From positions 1-64,000 of the forward strand of contig SUXW01000012.1 of NCBI GenBank assembly GCA_015060765.1: 64,000 nucleotides of DNA. The letters run 5' to 3'. This DNA is from Bacteroides sp. (GTDB lineage Bacteria > Bacteroidota > Bacteroidia > Bacteroidales > Bacteroidaceae). The translations under genes and the position numbers were made by a program. The notes under the pieces are model-generated. The model worked only from the letters and a program-made list of their open reading frames with translations, searched no databases and was not told the origin of the DNA. Shown here in pieces: positions 9,762 to 19,516 of the stretch. Each line of letters begins with the position of its first letter. Position 1 is the stretch's first letter.

Positions 9762-10841
9762 ATGGATTCAAGATTATCAACATTCCTTCTGGCAGCTTCC
9801 TGTATGACTTTCCAAATACCTGCTTCAGCCTGTACCGGTATCACATTAAAGAGTAAGGATGGTTCCACCATTGCAGCACGTACCATTGAATGGGCAGAAA
9901 GCGTAATGAAGACCATGTATGTAGTTGTTCCTCAAAAACACGAATTACAATCGCTCACCCCTTCCGGAAAAGACGGATTAAAATTTAAGGCCCAACATGG
10001 ATTCATCGGTTTGGCGGTCGAGCAAGAAGAATTCATTGTGGAAGGGATTAACGAGAAAGGACTTTCTGCAGGTCTATTCTACTTTCCCAATTATGGTAAA
10101 TACCCTTCCTACGATGCTACCCAAAAAGACAAAAGCCTCTCCGACTTCCAATTGGTTTCGTATGTACTCGCTGAATGCAGTTCTTTAGACGAAGTAAAAG
10201 AGGCATTGTCCGACGTACGCGTCATCAATATTGACCCTCGTTCATCAACGGTACATTGGCGATTTACAGAACCTTCGGGGAAACAAATGATTTTAGAAAT
10301 CGTAAATGAAGTCATGCATTTTTACGATAATCCTTTAGGAGTGTTTACCAATTCGCCCGGGATAGAATGGCATTGGACCAATCTAAACAACTATATCAAC
10401 CTGCAACCCGGAACATTACCCGAACACAATTTCGGTCCGTTGGAAATGAAATCCTTTGGACATGGAAGTGGGCTACTTGGACTTCCCGGTGATTTCACTC
10501 CCCCTTCCCGATTTGTCCGTGCCACTTTTTTCCAACTGACTGCGCCACAACAGCCCGACGCCCGAAGAAGTGTAATTCAGGCATTCCATATATTGAATAA
10601 TTTCGACATACCGACAGGAAGCGAGCAACCTTGGGGAAAAGCATCTGCCGATGTTCCAAGTGCGACACAATTCACGGTGGCATCAGACACCCAAAATCGG
10701 ATGATTTATTATCGCACGATGTATAATAGCAGCATACGTTGTATCGACCTGAAAGCCATCGATTTCAACAAAGTCAGATACCACACCAAACCTTTGGATG
10801 AAATAAAAGAACAACCGATAGAAATGATAACAATCAAATAA
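9762..10841 (+). CDS. choloylglycine hydrolase family (linear amide C-N hydrolase; bile-salt-hydrolase-like), exported
   Basis: Signal peptide then ACTGITLKSKDGSTIAARTIEWAE with the N-terminal nucleophile Cys; ATG at 9762. Confidence 0.85.
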   Translation: MDSRLSTFLLAASCMTFQIPASACTGITLKSKDGSTIAARTIEWAESVMKTMYVVVPQKHELQSLTPSGKDGLKFKAQHGFIGLAVEQEEFIVEGINEKGLSAGLFYFPNYGKYPSYDATQKDKSLSDFQLVSYVLAECSSLDEVKEALSDVRVINIDPRSSTVHWRFTEPSGKQMILEIVNEVMHFYDNPLGVFTNSPGIEWHWTNLNNYINLQPGTLPEHNFGPLEMKSFGHGSGLLGLPGDFTPPSRFVRATFFQLTAPQQPDARRSVIQAFHILNNFDIPTGSEQPWGKASADVPSATQFTVASDTQNRMIYYRTMYNSSIRCIDLKAIDFNKVRYHTKPLDEIKEQPIEMITIK

Positions 10842-10928
10842 GACATTGTTATTTGCCCCTTTTCATTCATTATCCACAAAAAGAAACTATATTTGTACTT
10901 CCAATAATTATTGAAGTACAGATATAAT

Positions 10929-11567
10929 ATGGAGAAAGAACAAGTAACTATTCATAGTTGTGTAGATTGCGGCACTCAAAATTGCAAGTTCAAGACTCGT
11001 ACTTATCCCGAATTCTGCCCAACTACCCAGTTAAAGGAGGAGGACCTGCAATGGGCTTTGGAACGATATCAGGAAGAACGGAACCATAACATTATGGTAG
11101 CCAGTGCGGAAGTGGAATACGAAGGATATTGCCAATGGACGAGAGTGCAAGAGATCATGGAATTTGCCAAAAAGATTGGAGCACGAAAAATAGGTATAGC
11201 CAACTGCATCGGACTCATTAACGAAGCACGAATCTTTGCCAAGATACTTCGTTCCAACGGATTTGAAGTTTATTCCGTCATCTGCAAAGTTGCCGGTAAA
11301 GCCAAATCATCCATCGGCATTCCTTCCCGATGTGAAGAGATAGGTGCTGCCATGTGTAACCCTATTTTGCAAGCACGCCTATTGAATGAAGCGAAAACCG
11401 ATTTGAATGTAGTCATCGGTCTTTGCGTAGGCCACGACAGTTTGTTCTACAAATATTCCGATGCCTACGTCACAACATTGGTAACAAAAGACAGGGTGAC
11501 GGGCAACAATCCTGCTGCCGCTCTCTATACCGCCCAGTCCTATTATAAAAAGAAGTTCGGAGTGTAA
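10929..11567 (+). CDS. DUF1847 family protein
   Basis: CVDCGTQNCKF... and CxxKVAGKAKSSIGIP; ATG at 10929. Confidence 0.8.
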   Translation: MEKEQVTIHSCVDCGTQNCKFKTRTYPEFCPTTQLKEEDLQWALERYQEERNHNIMVASAEVEYEGYCQWTRVQEIMEFAKKIGARKIGIANCIGLINEARIFAKILRSNGFEVYSVICKVAGKAKSSIGIPSRCEEIGAAMCNPILQARLLNEAKTDLNVVIGLCVGHDSLFYKYSDAYVTTLVTKDRVTGNNPAAALYTAQSYYKKKFGV

Positions 11568-11586
11568 CCTCCGAACTTCTTTTTAT
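11545..11586. terminator. bidirectional terminator hairpin overlapping both stop codons
   Basis: ataaaaagaagttcggag-tgtaac-ctccgaacttctttttat, 18-bp perfect stem between convergent genes. Confidence 0.75.
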
Positions 11587-12887
11587 AATATATCTTTCAG
11601 CTGACTAAGTTTCATGCTATTCGAACCTTTAATCAGGATATATTTCCCTTGTAAATTTTCGGTTTCCACCATGACCTTTACCTCCTCTACATCTTGATAA
11701 TGTTCATACGAAGAACCGGCTCTTCCAAATTCACTTCCTACCAGGATTACTCGTTCAAAAGCACATTCCTCGAGTTGTGAAAGCACTTTCTGATGTTCCT
11801 CCAAACTGCTTTCCCCCAATTCTTTCATATCTCCCAAGATGACCATCTTGTGTGGTACATCCATCAGACGGAAATTTTCCAAAGCAGCCGCCATACTGGT
11901 TGGATTGGCATTATAAGCATCGACAATCAATTTATTGCGGTCCGTTTCAGTCAGTTGCGAACGGTTGTTGCTCGGAATATAATTATTCAAAGCTATACAT
12001 ATGGATGTTTCCGGCACTCCAAAATAACGACCTACAGCTATAGCCGCAAGCGCATTCTTTATATTATACGAACCTATCAAATGAGTGCTGACTTCGTAAG
12101 ACCGACCATCATGTTCCCATTCAAATGCAAGGAAAGGAGCACAAGCGCTCAAATTGCCCTTGACAAACAAATTCTCGTGGTTGTCCACACCATACCCCTT
12201 CACTTTCATACCTTTTGATATCTGGCATAAAATTTCATTGTCTTTATCCAAAAACACCAAGGCATCTTCTCGGGTTCGTAAATAATCGTATAGTTCGCCT
12301 TTCGTTTTGATTACTCCATCAAAAGAACCAAAACCTTCCAAATGAGCCTTACCCACATTCGTAATCAATCCGCAATCCGGTTCTACAATATGGACCAATG
12401 TATGGATTTCACCAGGATGGTTGGCCCCCATTTCAATAACAGCCAATTCATGTTCCTTTTTCAAACGAAGCAAAGTCAAAGGAACCCCTATGTGATTATT
12501 CAAATTCCCTTGAGTGTAAAGGACATTGTATTTTTGTTGCAATACCGTTGCAATCAATTCTTTGGTTGTCGTTTTTCCATTCGTACCTGTAATCCCTATA
12601 ATTCGGGTACCCAAGCGACGACGATGCTCATTGGCCAAATCCTGCAATGCCTTCAAACAATCATCCACTAACAGGAAACGGGAATCCCCTTCTTCTACAT
12701 ATTCTTTTTCATCTATCACTACATAGCGGCATCCCTTTTCCAGCGCCTGCTTTGCAAAAGCATTTCCATTAAAGGTTTCCCCCTTCAAGGCTACAAACAT
12801 AGAACCCATCGGGCAATGACGGCTGTCAGTGGTCACCACGCCACATTCCTCAAAACATTTATAGATTATTGATGTCTCCATTTCCAT
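11583..12887 (-). CDS. murF: UDP-N-acetylmuramoyl-tripeptide--D-alanyl-D-alanine ligase
   Basis: GITGTNGKTTTKELIATVL, DAYNANPTSMAAALEN, EMGANHPGEI; start set at MEMETSIIYK. Confidence 0.93.
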   Translation of the reverse strand: MEMETSIIYKCFEECGVVTTDSRHCPMGSMFVALKGETFNGNAFAKQALEKGCRYVVIDEKEYVEEGDSRFLLVDDCLKALQDLANEHRRRLGTRIIGITGTNGKTTTKELIATVLQQKYNVLYTQGNLNNHIGVPLTLLRLKKEHELAVIEMGANHPGEIHTLVHIVEPDCGLITNVGKAHLEGFGSFDGVIKTKGELYDYLRTREDALVFLDKDNEILCQISKGMKVKGYGVDNHENLFVKGNLSACAPFLAFEWEHDGRSYEVSTHLIGSYNIKNALAAIAVGRYFGVPETSICIALNNYIPSNNRSQLTETDRNKLIVDAYNANPTSMAAALENFRLMDVPHKMVILGDMKELGESSLEEHQKVLSQLEECAFERVILVGSEFGRAGSSYEHYQDVEEVKVMVETENLQGKYILIKGSNSMKLSQLKDIL

Positions 12888-12994
12888 ACTTTGAATAATA
12901 TGGCGACAAATATAATTGAAAAAAAATTCCCAAAATAAGAAAAACTCAATTATTCTGCTTACTTTTGTCAAAATCAAAATCAACGAGTGAACAA

Positions 12995-13852
12995 ATGCAG
13001 ACAGATAACCTTCGATTCATTAATGTCAACGGTAAGCTGATGGATTTAACCCATCCGCAAGTGATGGGTATATTAAACGTCACTCCCGACTCTTTTTATG
13101 CCTTCAGCCGAAAGCAGACAGAGGACGATATGATTGGACGTATCCTTCAAATAAAGGAAGAAGGAGGTTCTTTCATTGATATAGGTGCCTACTCTTCCCG
13201 ACCGGGTGCTACGCATTTGTCTGCAGAAGAAGAAATGAATCGTCTACGTATCGGTTTGCAACTGATTGGCCGCTATGCCCCGGATATGCCCGTATCGGTA
13301 GATACTTTCCGCGCGGATATAGCCAAGATATGTGTAAAAGAATATGGCGCTTCCATCATTAATGACATATCTGCCGGGAACATGGATGAAAATATGTTTT
13401 CTACCATCGCCCAATTAGGAGTCCCCTACATCATCATGCACATGCAAGGTACTCCTCAAGACATGCAGAAGAATCCGCATTACGACCATTTTTTGAAAGA
13501 AGTGTTCTATTATTTCTCTGAAAAAATTCAAGAATTGCGAGATTTGGGAGTAAAAGACATTCTGATAGATCCCGGATTCGGCTTTGGAAAAACATTGGAA
13601 CACAATTACCAGTTGATGAATCATTTGGAAGAATTCCAATTATTTGAACTCCCCATTCTGATTGGTATATCACGAAAATCCATGATATCAAAAGTATTAG
13701 GAGGGGGGCCCGAAGAAGCATTGAACGGCACCACAGCCCTGCATGCCATCGCATTACAAAAAGGAGCCTCCATATTAAGGGTGCACGATGTAAAGGAAGC
13801 GGTGGAAACCATAAAGATTATAGAAAAAATGAAAGCCTGTGCGGCTTTTTAA
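12995..13852 (+). CDS. folP: dihydropteroate synthase
   Basis: VMGILNVTPDSFY, DIGAYSSRPGA, IDPGFGFGKTLEHNY; ATG at 12995 downstream of a TACTTTTG -7-like box (12960-12967). Confidence 0.93.
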   Translation: MQTDNLRFINVNGKLMDLTHPQVMGILNVTPDSFYAFSRKQTEDDMIGRILQIKEEGGSFIDIGAYSSRPGATHLSAEEEMNRLRIGLQLIGRYAPDMPVSVDTFRADIAKICVKEYGASIINDISAGNMDENMFSTIAQLGVPYIIMHMQGTPQDMQKNPHYDHFLKEVFYYFSEKIQELRDLGVKDILIDPGFGFGKTLEHNYQLMNHLEEFQLFELPILIGISRKSMISKVLGGGPEEALNGTTALHAIALQKGASILRVHDVKEAVETIKIIEKMKACAAF

Positions 13853-13873
13853 CCTCATAATATAGAAAAAGAT

Positions 13874-14644
13874 ATGTTTTTAGATTACGGCATAAAAGAC
13901 CTGATTGACATTTTATTGGTAGCCTATCTGCTCTATCAAACATACCGTTTGATGAAGGATTCCGGATCCATCAACATCTTCATCGGAATACTCGTATTTA
14001 TAGGTTGTTGGCTGATTGTATCCCAAGTTCTGGAAATGAGATTATTAGGTTCCATTTTTGACAAATTGGTCAGTGTGGGTGTACTTGCCCTCATCATACT
14101 TTTCCAAGATGAAATCCGCAAATTTCTGGTCACACTGGGCTCACACAAAAGATTAGGCAGTTTCTTCCGGTTCCTGACAAAAACCAAACAGAAGAAAGTG
14201 GAAAAGGCCGACATCATGCCTATCGTTATGGCCTGCATGAGCATGAGCAAAGGAAAGATTGGAGCCTTGATTGTTATCGAGAAGGACATGCCTCTGAATG
14301 AAATCATCCATACGGGTGAAAAAATCCACGCAGATATCAACCAGCGATTAATTGAGAGCATATTTTTCAAGAATAGTCCGTTGCACGATGGTGCTATGGT
14401 AATCAGCCACATGCATATAGAAGCTGCCGGATGCATCCTCCCTGTATCACACGACTTGAATATCCCTAAAGAATTAGGTCTACGCCATCGGGCTGCTTTA
14501 GGAGTTTCTCAAGAAACCGATGCCTTGGCCATTATTGTATCCGAAGAAACCGGAAGCATATCAGTAGCCTACAAAGGACAGTTCCACCTTCACCTCACTC
14601 CGGAAGAACTGGAACGTATTTTGACGAAGGAAAAACAACAATAG
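13874..14644 (+). CDS. cdaA: diadenylate cyclase, CdaA type (DisA_N domain)
   Basis: 256 aa; N-terminal TM segments; SPLHDGAMVI and LGLRHRAALGVSQETD motifs; next to folP. Confidence 0.92.
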   Translation: MFLDYGIKDLIDILLVAYLLYQTYRLMKDSGSINIFIGILVFIGCWLIVSQVLEMRLLGSIFDKLVSVGVLALIILFQDEIRKFLVTLGSHKRLGSFFRFLTKTKQKKVEKADIMPIVMACMSMSKGKIGALIVIEKDMPLNEIIHTGEKIHADINQRLIESIFFKNSPLHDGAMVISHMHIEAAGCILPVSHDLNIPKELGLRHRAALGVSQETDALAIIVSEETGSISVAYKGQFHLHLTPEELERILTKEKQQ

Positions 14645-14743
14645 GAACAGTCTATTTGCACATATCTGCTCAACAACATGTATTTTTTAGAATATTAGAC
14701 TAAAATATTCCCGTTATTTGCAATGTTGATATAGCAAAATTGC

Positions 14744-14752
14744 CTACTTTTG
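14744..14752 (+). promoter_or_regulatory. -7 box (TACTTTTGC) upstream of pta-ackA
   Basis: TACTTTTGC with TTTG about 27 bp upstream. Confidence 0.5.
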
Positions 14753-14799
14753 CATTATGAAAAACATTGTTCCGGAATGAACATCTAAAAATATACATT

Positions 14800-15807
14800 A
14801 TGGATTTAATTTCTCAAATTGTAGAACGTGCGAAAGCTAACAAACAACGCATCGTTCTTCCTGAAGGTACCGAAGAACGTACCCTTAAAGCTGCCGACCA
14901 ACTTTTGGCAGACGAAGTAGCCAATCTTATCCTTATCGGTAATCCGGACGAAATCAACGGACTCGCCAATCAATGGGGATTGAAAAACATTCATAAGGCT
15001 ACTATCATTGATCCGGAAGATCATCCTAAGAAAGAAGAATATGCACAATTGTTGTGTGAACTTCGTAAAAAGAAAGGCATGACCATAGAGGAAGCCCGCA
15101 AATTAGTGGTAAATCCGCTTTATTTGGGTTGCTTGATCATCAAGGCAGGTGATGCCGACGGTCAGTTGGCCGGTGCCAAGAACACAACCGGCGACGTACT
15201 TCGTCCAGCCTTGCAGATTATCAAGACATCACCGGGTATCACATGCGTATCAGGTGCCATGCTGATGGTTACCCAAGCTTCTGAATACGGTGATAACGGT
15301 GTAGTAGTAATGGGCGACGTAGCTGTTACTCCAATGCCAGACGCCAACCAATTGGCACAGATCGCCGTTTGCACCGCACAAACAGCCAAGGCTGTAGCTG
15401 GTATGGATCCACGTGTAGCTATGTTGAGTTTTTCATCCAAGGGTTCAGCCAAACATGAAGTAGTGGACAAGGTACTTGAAGCTCTTGCTATCGCTAAGGA
15501 GATGGCTCCAGAAGTGAAGATTGACGGTGAATTGCAAGCCGATGCCGCTTTGGTTCCACACATCGGACAAAGCAAGGCTCCAGGTTCTGAAATAGCAGGT
15601 AAAGCAAACGTATTGGTTGTTCCTTGTTTGGAAGTTGGTAACATTGCCTATAAGTTGGTAGAACGTTTAGGACATGCTACAGCTATCGGTCCTATCCTCC
15701 AAGGTATTGCACGTCCGGTAAACGACTTGTCAAGAGGTTGTTCTATCGATGACATTTACAAAATGGTTGCCATTACAGCCAACCAGGCCATTGCAGCTAA
15801 AGCATAA
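14800..15807 (+). CDS. pta: phosphate acetyltransferase
   Basis: MDLISQIVERAKANKQRIVLPEGTEERTLKAA...; SPGITCVSGAMLM; GPILQGIARPVNDLSRGCS. Confidence 0.95.
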   Translation: MDLISQIVERAKANKQRIVLPEGTEERTLKAADQLLADEVANLILIGNPDEINGLANQWGLKNIHKATIIDPEDHPKKEEYAQLLCELRKKKGMTIEEARKLVVNPLYLGCLIIKAGDADGQLAGAKNTTGDVLRPALQIIKTSPGITCVSGAMLMVTQASEYGDNGVVVMGDVAVTPMPDANQLAQIAVCTAQTAKAVAGMDPRVAMLSFSSKGSAKHEVVDKVLEALAIAKEMAPEVKIDGELQADAALVPHIGQSKAPGSEIAGKANVLVVPCLEVGNIAYKLVERLGHATAIGPILQGIARPVNDLSRGCSIDDIYKMVAITANQAIAAKA

Positions 15808-15832
15808 TCAGCAACAATTAATAAATATTCAA

Positions 15833-17032
15833 ATGAAAATATTAGTTCTCAATTGCGGTAGTTCTTCCATCAAATATAAATTGTTTGACATGACTACCAA
15901 AGAAGTTTTGGCACAAGGAGGTATTGAAAAAATCGGATTGACCGGTTCTTTCTTGAAACTTACTTTGCCAAACGGTGAAAAGAAAATCTTAGAAAAGGAC
16001 ATACCTGAACATACTGCCGGCATCGAATTTATATTGGACACACTGACCAATGCTGAATACGGTGCCATCCAATCTTTGGAAGAAATCAATGCAGTAGGTC
16101 ACCGCATGGTACACGGTGGTGAACGTTTCAGCGAATCTGTTTTGTTGACCAAGGAAGTATTGGATGCTTTCGCTGCTTGCAACGATTTGGCTCCACTTCA
16201 CAACCCAGCCAACTTAAAGGGTGTCAATGCCGTATCTGCCATTCTTCCCAATGTACCTCAAGTAGGTGTATTCGATACAGCATTCCACCAGACTATGCCG
16301 AATTATGCATACATGTATGCCATTCCATACGAATTATACGAAAAGTACGGCGTACGCCGTTACGGTTTCCACGGAACATCACATCGTTATGTTTCACAAC
16401 GTGTATGCCAATATTTGGGTATTCCAACCGAAGGTTCCAAAATCATCACTTGCCACATCGGAAACGGTGGTTCTATCTCGGCTGTTAAAGACGGAAAATG
16501 TATCGACACCAGCATGGGACTTACTCCATTGGAAGGTCTAATCATGGGTACTCGAAGCGGTGATATCGACGGAGGTGCTGTTACATTCATCATGGAAAAG
16601 GAAGGATTGACTCCAACCGGCATATCCAATTTATTGAACAAGAAGAGTGGTGTACTCGGTGTATCAGGCGTATCCAGCGACATGCGTGAATTGGATGCTG
16701 CTTGTCAGGCAGGCAACCCACGCGCCCAATTGGCAGAAAAGATGTATTATTATCGCATCAAGAAATATGTAGGTTCTTATGCTGCTGCTATGGGTGGTGT
16801 AGATGTTATCCTCTTCACTGGTGGTGTAGGTGAAAACCAATCACAATGCCGCGAAGCCGTTTGCGACGGTTTGCAATTCATCGGTGTTGAATTGGATAAA
16901 GACATGAACAACAAGATTCATGGTGACGAAGCCATCATTTCCACTCCTGAATCAAAGGTAAAGGTAGTGGTTATTCCAACCGACGAAGAAATGATGATTG
17001 CCAGCGATACATTGGCTATCTTGAACAAGTAA
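15833..17032 (+). CDS. ackA: acetate kinase
   Basis: MKILVLNCGSSSIKYKLF; FHGTSHRYVSQR; HIGNGGSISAVKDGKCIDTSMGLTPLEGLIMGTRSGDID. Confidence 0.97.
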   Translation: MKILVLNCGSSSIKYKLFDMTTKEVLAQGGIEKIGLTGSFLKLTLPNGEKKILEKDIPEHTAGIEFILDTLTNAEYGAIQSLEEINAVGHRMVHGGERFSESVLLTKEVLDAFAACNDLAPLHNPANLKGVNAVSAILPNVPQVGVFDTAFHQTMPNYAYMYAIPYELYEKYGVRRYGFHGTSHRYVSQRVCQYLGIPTEGSKIITCHIGNGGSISAVKDGKCIDTSMGLTPLEGLIMGTRSGDIDGGAVTFIMEKEGLTPTGISNLLNKKSGVLGVSGVSSDMRELDAACQAGNPRAQLAEKMYYYRIKKYVGSYAAAMGGVDVILFTGGVGENQSQCREAVCDGLQFIGVELDKDMNNKIHGDEAIISTPESKVKVVVIPTDEEMMIASDTLAILNK

Positions 17033-17050
17033 TTTCCAAGGTATAAAAAC

Positions 17051-17087
17051 AAGTGGGTGTGTCTATGCACATCCACTTATTTTTTTA
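17051..17087 (+). terminator. terminator after ackA
   Basis: aagtgggtgtg-tctatg-cacatccactt followed by a T-run. Confidence 0.65.
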
Positions 17088-17120
17088 TCTATAAATTTAT
17101 ACTTACTAAAACATAGAACT

Positions 17121-18533
17121 ATGATAAGAAAAACGCTAACCGTTTTGGGGCTGTTACTCTGTACAGTATCATGTACCCAAAAGCCAGATGTGATGACCGA
17201 AGCTTTTGCACAAGCCGAAGCTATTGTAAATGCAATCAAACAGCCCGTATTTCCTGATAGTACCTTTTTGATTACCGACTTTGGTGCTGTAGAAGGCGAT
17301 TCAACTGCTCTTTACCACGAAAGCATCAACAACGCTATTCTGGCCTGCCACAATGCAGGAGGCGGCAAAGTGGTGGTACCTCAAGGTACATTCTATACAG
17401 GCCCTATCACCCTGTTGAGCCATGTAAACCTACACATCGAGAAAGGTGCCACTTTGAAATTCTCTACCAACCCTACCGACTATTTCCCGGCCGTACTCAG
17501 CCGTTGGGAAGGGATTGATTGTTACAATGCCCATCCGCTGATTTATGCATATCAGGCCGAGAACATTGCACTCACCGGCGAAGGAACACTCGACGGACAA
17601 GGAAGCAAGACCGACTGGTGGTACATGAAAGGCGGACGCCATACCATAGAAGGTATGCCCGACCAAATTACCAGCGGTGGTCGTGCCCGTCTGTTCGGTG
17701 CAGCAGAAAACGGAATCCCGGTAGAAGAACGTATCATGACTCCAGCCGATGCACTTCGCCCTCCGTTTGTCAGCTTCATGAATTGTACCAGCGCCCTCAT
17801 CGAAGGAGTCTATATCACCAACTCTCCTTTCTGGGTGATTCATCCTATCTTCTGTCAGGACCTGATTGTACGCGGTGTCAGAATCAACAGCCACGGGCCC
17901 AACAACGACGGTTGCGACCCCGAATCCTGTAAGAATGTATTAATTGAAAATTGCGTGTTCGATACAGGCGACGATTGCATTGCCATCAAGAGCGGACGCA
18001 ACAATGACGGCCGTAAATGGAATATCCCCAGCGAGAACATCGTTGTACGCCGTTGCCAGATGAAGGACGGACACGGAGGTGTAGTGGTAGGAAGTGAAAT
18101 TTCGGGTGGATACCGCAACCTCTACGTCGAAGATTGTGAAATGGACAGTCCCAACCTGGACCGTGTAGTACGTATCAAGACCAACGCTTGCCGCGGTGGA
18201 GTGATTGAAAACCTCTTTGTACGCAATGTCCACGTGAACGAATGTAACGAGGCAGTGATGCGCATCAATCTGCTTTACGAGCCCAACGAAGACTGTAATG
18301 CCGCCTTCCCACCCGTTGTACGCAACGTATACCTGAGCAATGTTACCTCGCAGAAGAGCAAGTATGGCATCATTATCGACGGATTTGAAGACAAGGCCAA
18401 TGTCTACAACATTCATGTAACCGATTGCGAATTCAATAATGTAAGCAAAGGCAACACCCGCATATCGGGCATGACCGAAAACATCTGTTTGGATAACTTA
18501 AAGATAAACGGTGAAGTCGTTGCGCTTCAATGA
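17121..18533 (+). CDS. glycoside hydrolase family 28 (polygalacturonase-like) lipoprotein
   Basis: 470 aa; lipobox CTVSC; GPNNDGCDPESCKNVLIENCVFDTGDDCIAIKSGRNNDGR; GHGGVVVGSEISGG. Confidence 0.94.
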   Translation: MIRKTLTVLGLLLCTVSCTQKPDVMTEAFAQAEAIVNAIKQPVFPDSTFLITDFGAVEGDSTALYHESINNAILACHNAGGGKVVVPQGTFYTGPITLLSHVNLHIEKGATLKFSTNPTDYFPAVLSRWEGIDCYNAHPLIYAYQAENIALTGEGTLDGQGSKTDWWYMKGGRHTIEGMPDQITSGGRARLFGAAENGIPVEERIMTPADALRPPFVSFMNCTSALIEGVYITNSPFWVIHPIFCQDLIVRGVRINSHGPNNDGCDPESCKNVLIENCVFDTGDDCIAIKSGRNNDGRKWNIPSENIVVRRCQMKDGHGGVVVGSEISGGYRNLYVEDCEMDSPNLDRVVRIKTNACRGGVIENLFVRNVHVNECNEAVMRINLLYEPNEDCNAAFPPVVRNVYLSNVTSQKSKYGIIIDGFEDKANVYNIHVTDCEFNNVSKGNTRISGMTENICLDNLKINGEVVALQ

Positions 18534-18604
18534 AAAAAGTGCGAAAATATCCTTGATTACCAATATATTTAGGAAGAAGCATTTTTTCTTCTAAATTTGT
18601 ACGT

Positions 18605-19498
18605 ATGATGAACAAATTCAAAAAATTAGTGTCTATCGAACCGGTGAGTTTGATTCCACAAGCCGAAGAGAAACTGAAGACCTTGGCCGATGAAGTGGTG
18701 ATGTACCCCGATGTCCCGATGGATGAAGACGAAATAGCGGCCCGCATAGGCGATGCCGATGCGGTACTACTGAGCTACACTTCGCGCCTCACCGCCAACA
18801 GTATGAAACAATGCCCCAACATCCGCTATGTAGGGATGTGCTGTTCGTTGTATTCGCCGGAGAGTGCCAATGTAGACATCCGCTATGCAGAAGCCAATGG
18901 CATTACCGTAACCGGTATCCGCGACTATGGCGATGAAGGAGTGGTAGAATATGTAGTGAGTGAATTGGTACGCTGCCTGCACGGTTTCGGACAAGAAGCA
19001 TGGGAAGGCATACCACGCGAAATAACCGGGCTGAAAGTGGGTGTGGTAGGACTGGGTAAATCGGGCGGCATGATTGCCGATGCCATGAAATTCTTCGGAG
19101 CCAAGATTGCCTATTTTGCCCGTAGCGAAAAGGAAGCAGCCAAAGCAAAGGGCTACCGTTTCTTGCCGCTTTGCGAGTTGTTGGCCGAAAGTGACGTGGT
19201 TTTCTGTTGCCTCAACAAGAATACCGTACTATTGCACGAACAGGAATTCCAGTGCTTGGGCAACCACAAGATTCTTTTCAATACCGGACTTTCACCCGCA
19301 TGGGATGAAGCGCCCTTCCTGAAATGGTTGGAGAAGGACAACCTTTGCTATTGCGATACATTGGGAGCATTGGGCAAGGAAGACTTGCTTTCACACCCCC
19401 ACGTGCATTGCGTCAATGTTTCGACCGGCCGTACCAGTCAAGCCTTCGTTCGCTTAAGCGAAAAGGTATTGGCAAACATCGAAGGCTTTCTGGGGTAA
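18605..19498 (+). CDS. D-isomer-specific 2-hydroxyacid dehydrogenase family (NAD-binding)
   Basis: GLKVGVVGLGKSGGMIADAMKFFG Rossmann motif; phosphoglycerate-dehydrogenase-like layout. Confidence 0.82.
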   Translation: MMNKFKKLVSIEPVSLIPQAEEKLKTLADEVVMYPDVPMDEDEIAARIGDADAVLLSYTSRLTANSMKQCPNIRYVGMCCSLYSPESANVDIRYAEANGITVTGIRDYGDEGVVEYVVSELVRCLHGFGQEAWEGIPREITGLKVGVVGLGKSGGMIADAMKFFGAKIAYFARSEKEAAKAKGYRFLPLCELLAESDVVFCCLNKNTVLLHEQEFQCLGNHKILFNTGLSPAWDEAPFLKWLEKDNLCYCDTLGALGKEDLLSHPHVHCVNVSTGRTSQAFVRLSEKVLANIEGFLG

Positions 19499-19516
19499 AC
19501 TAGTATAACAAAAGAT

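Noticed and set aside
12965-12994. TTG start for folP at 12965 as given by the ORF track
   Set aside because: Overlaps a TACTTTTG -7 promoter element; ATG at 12995 is the more plausible start.
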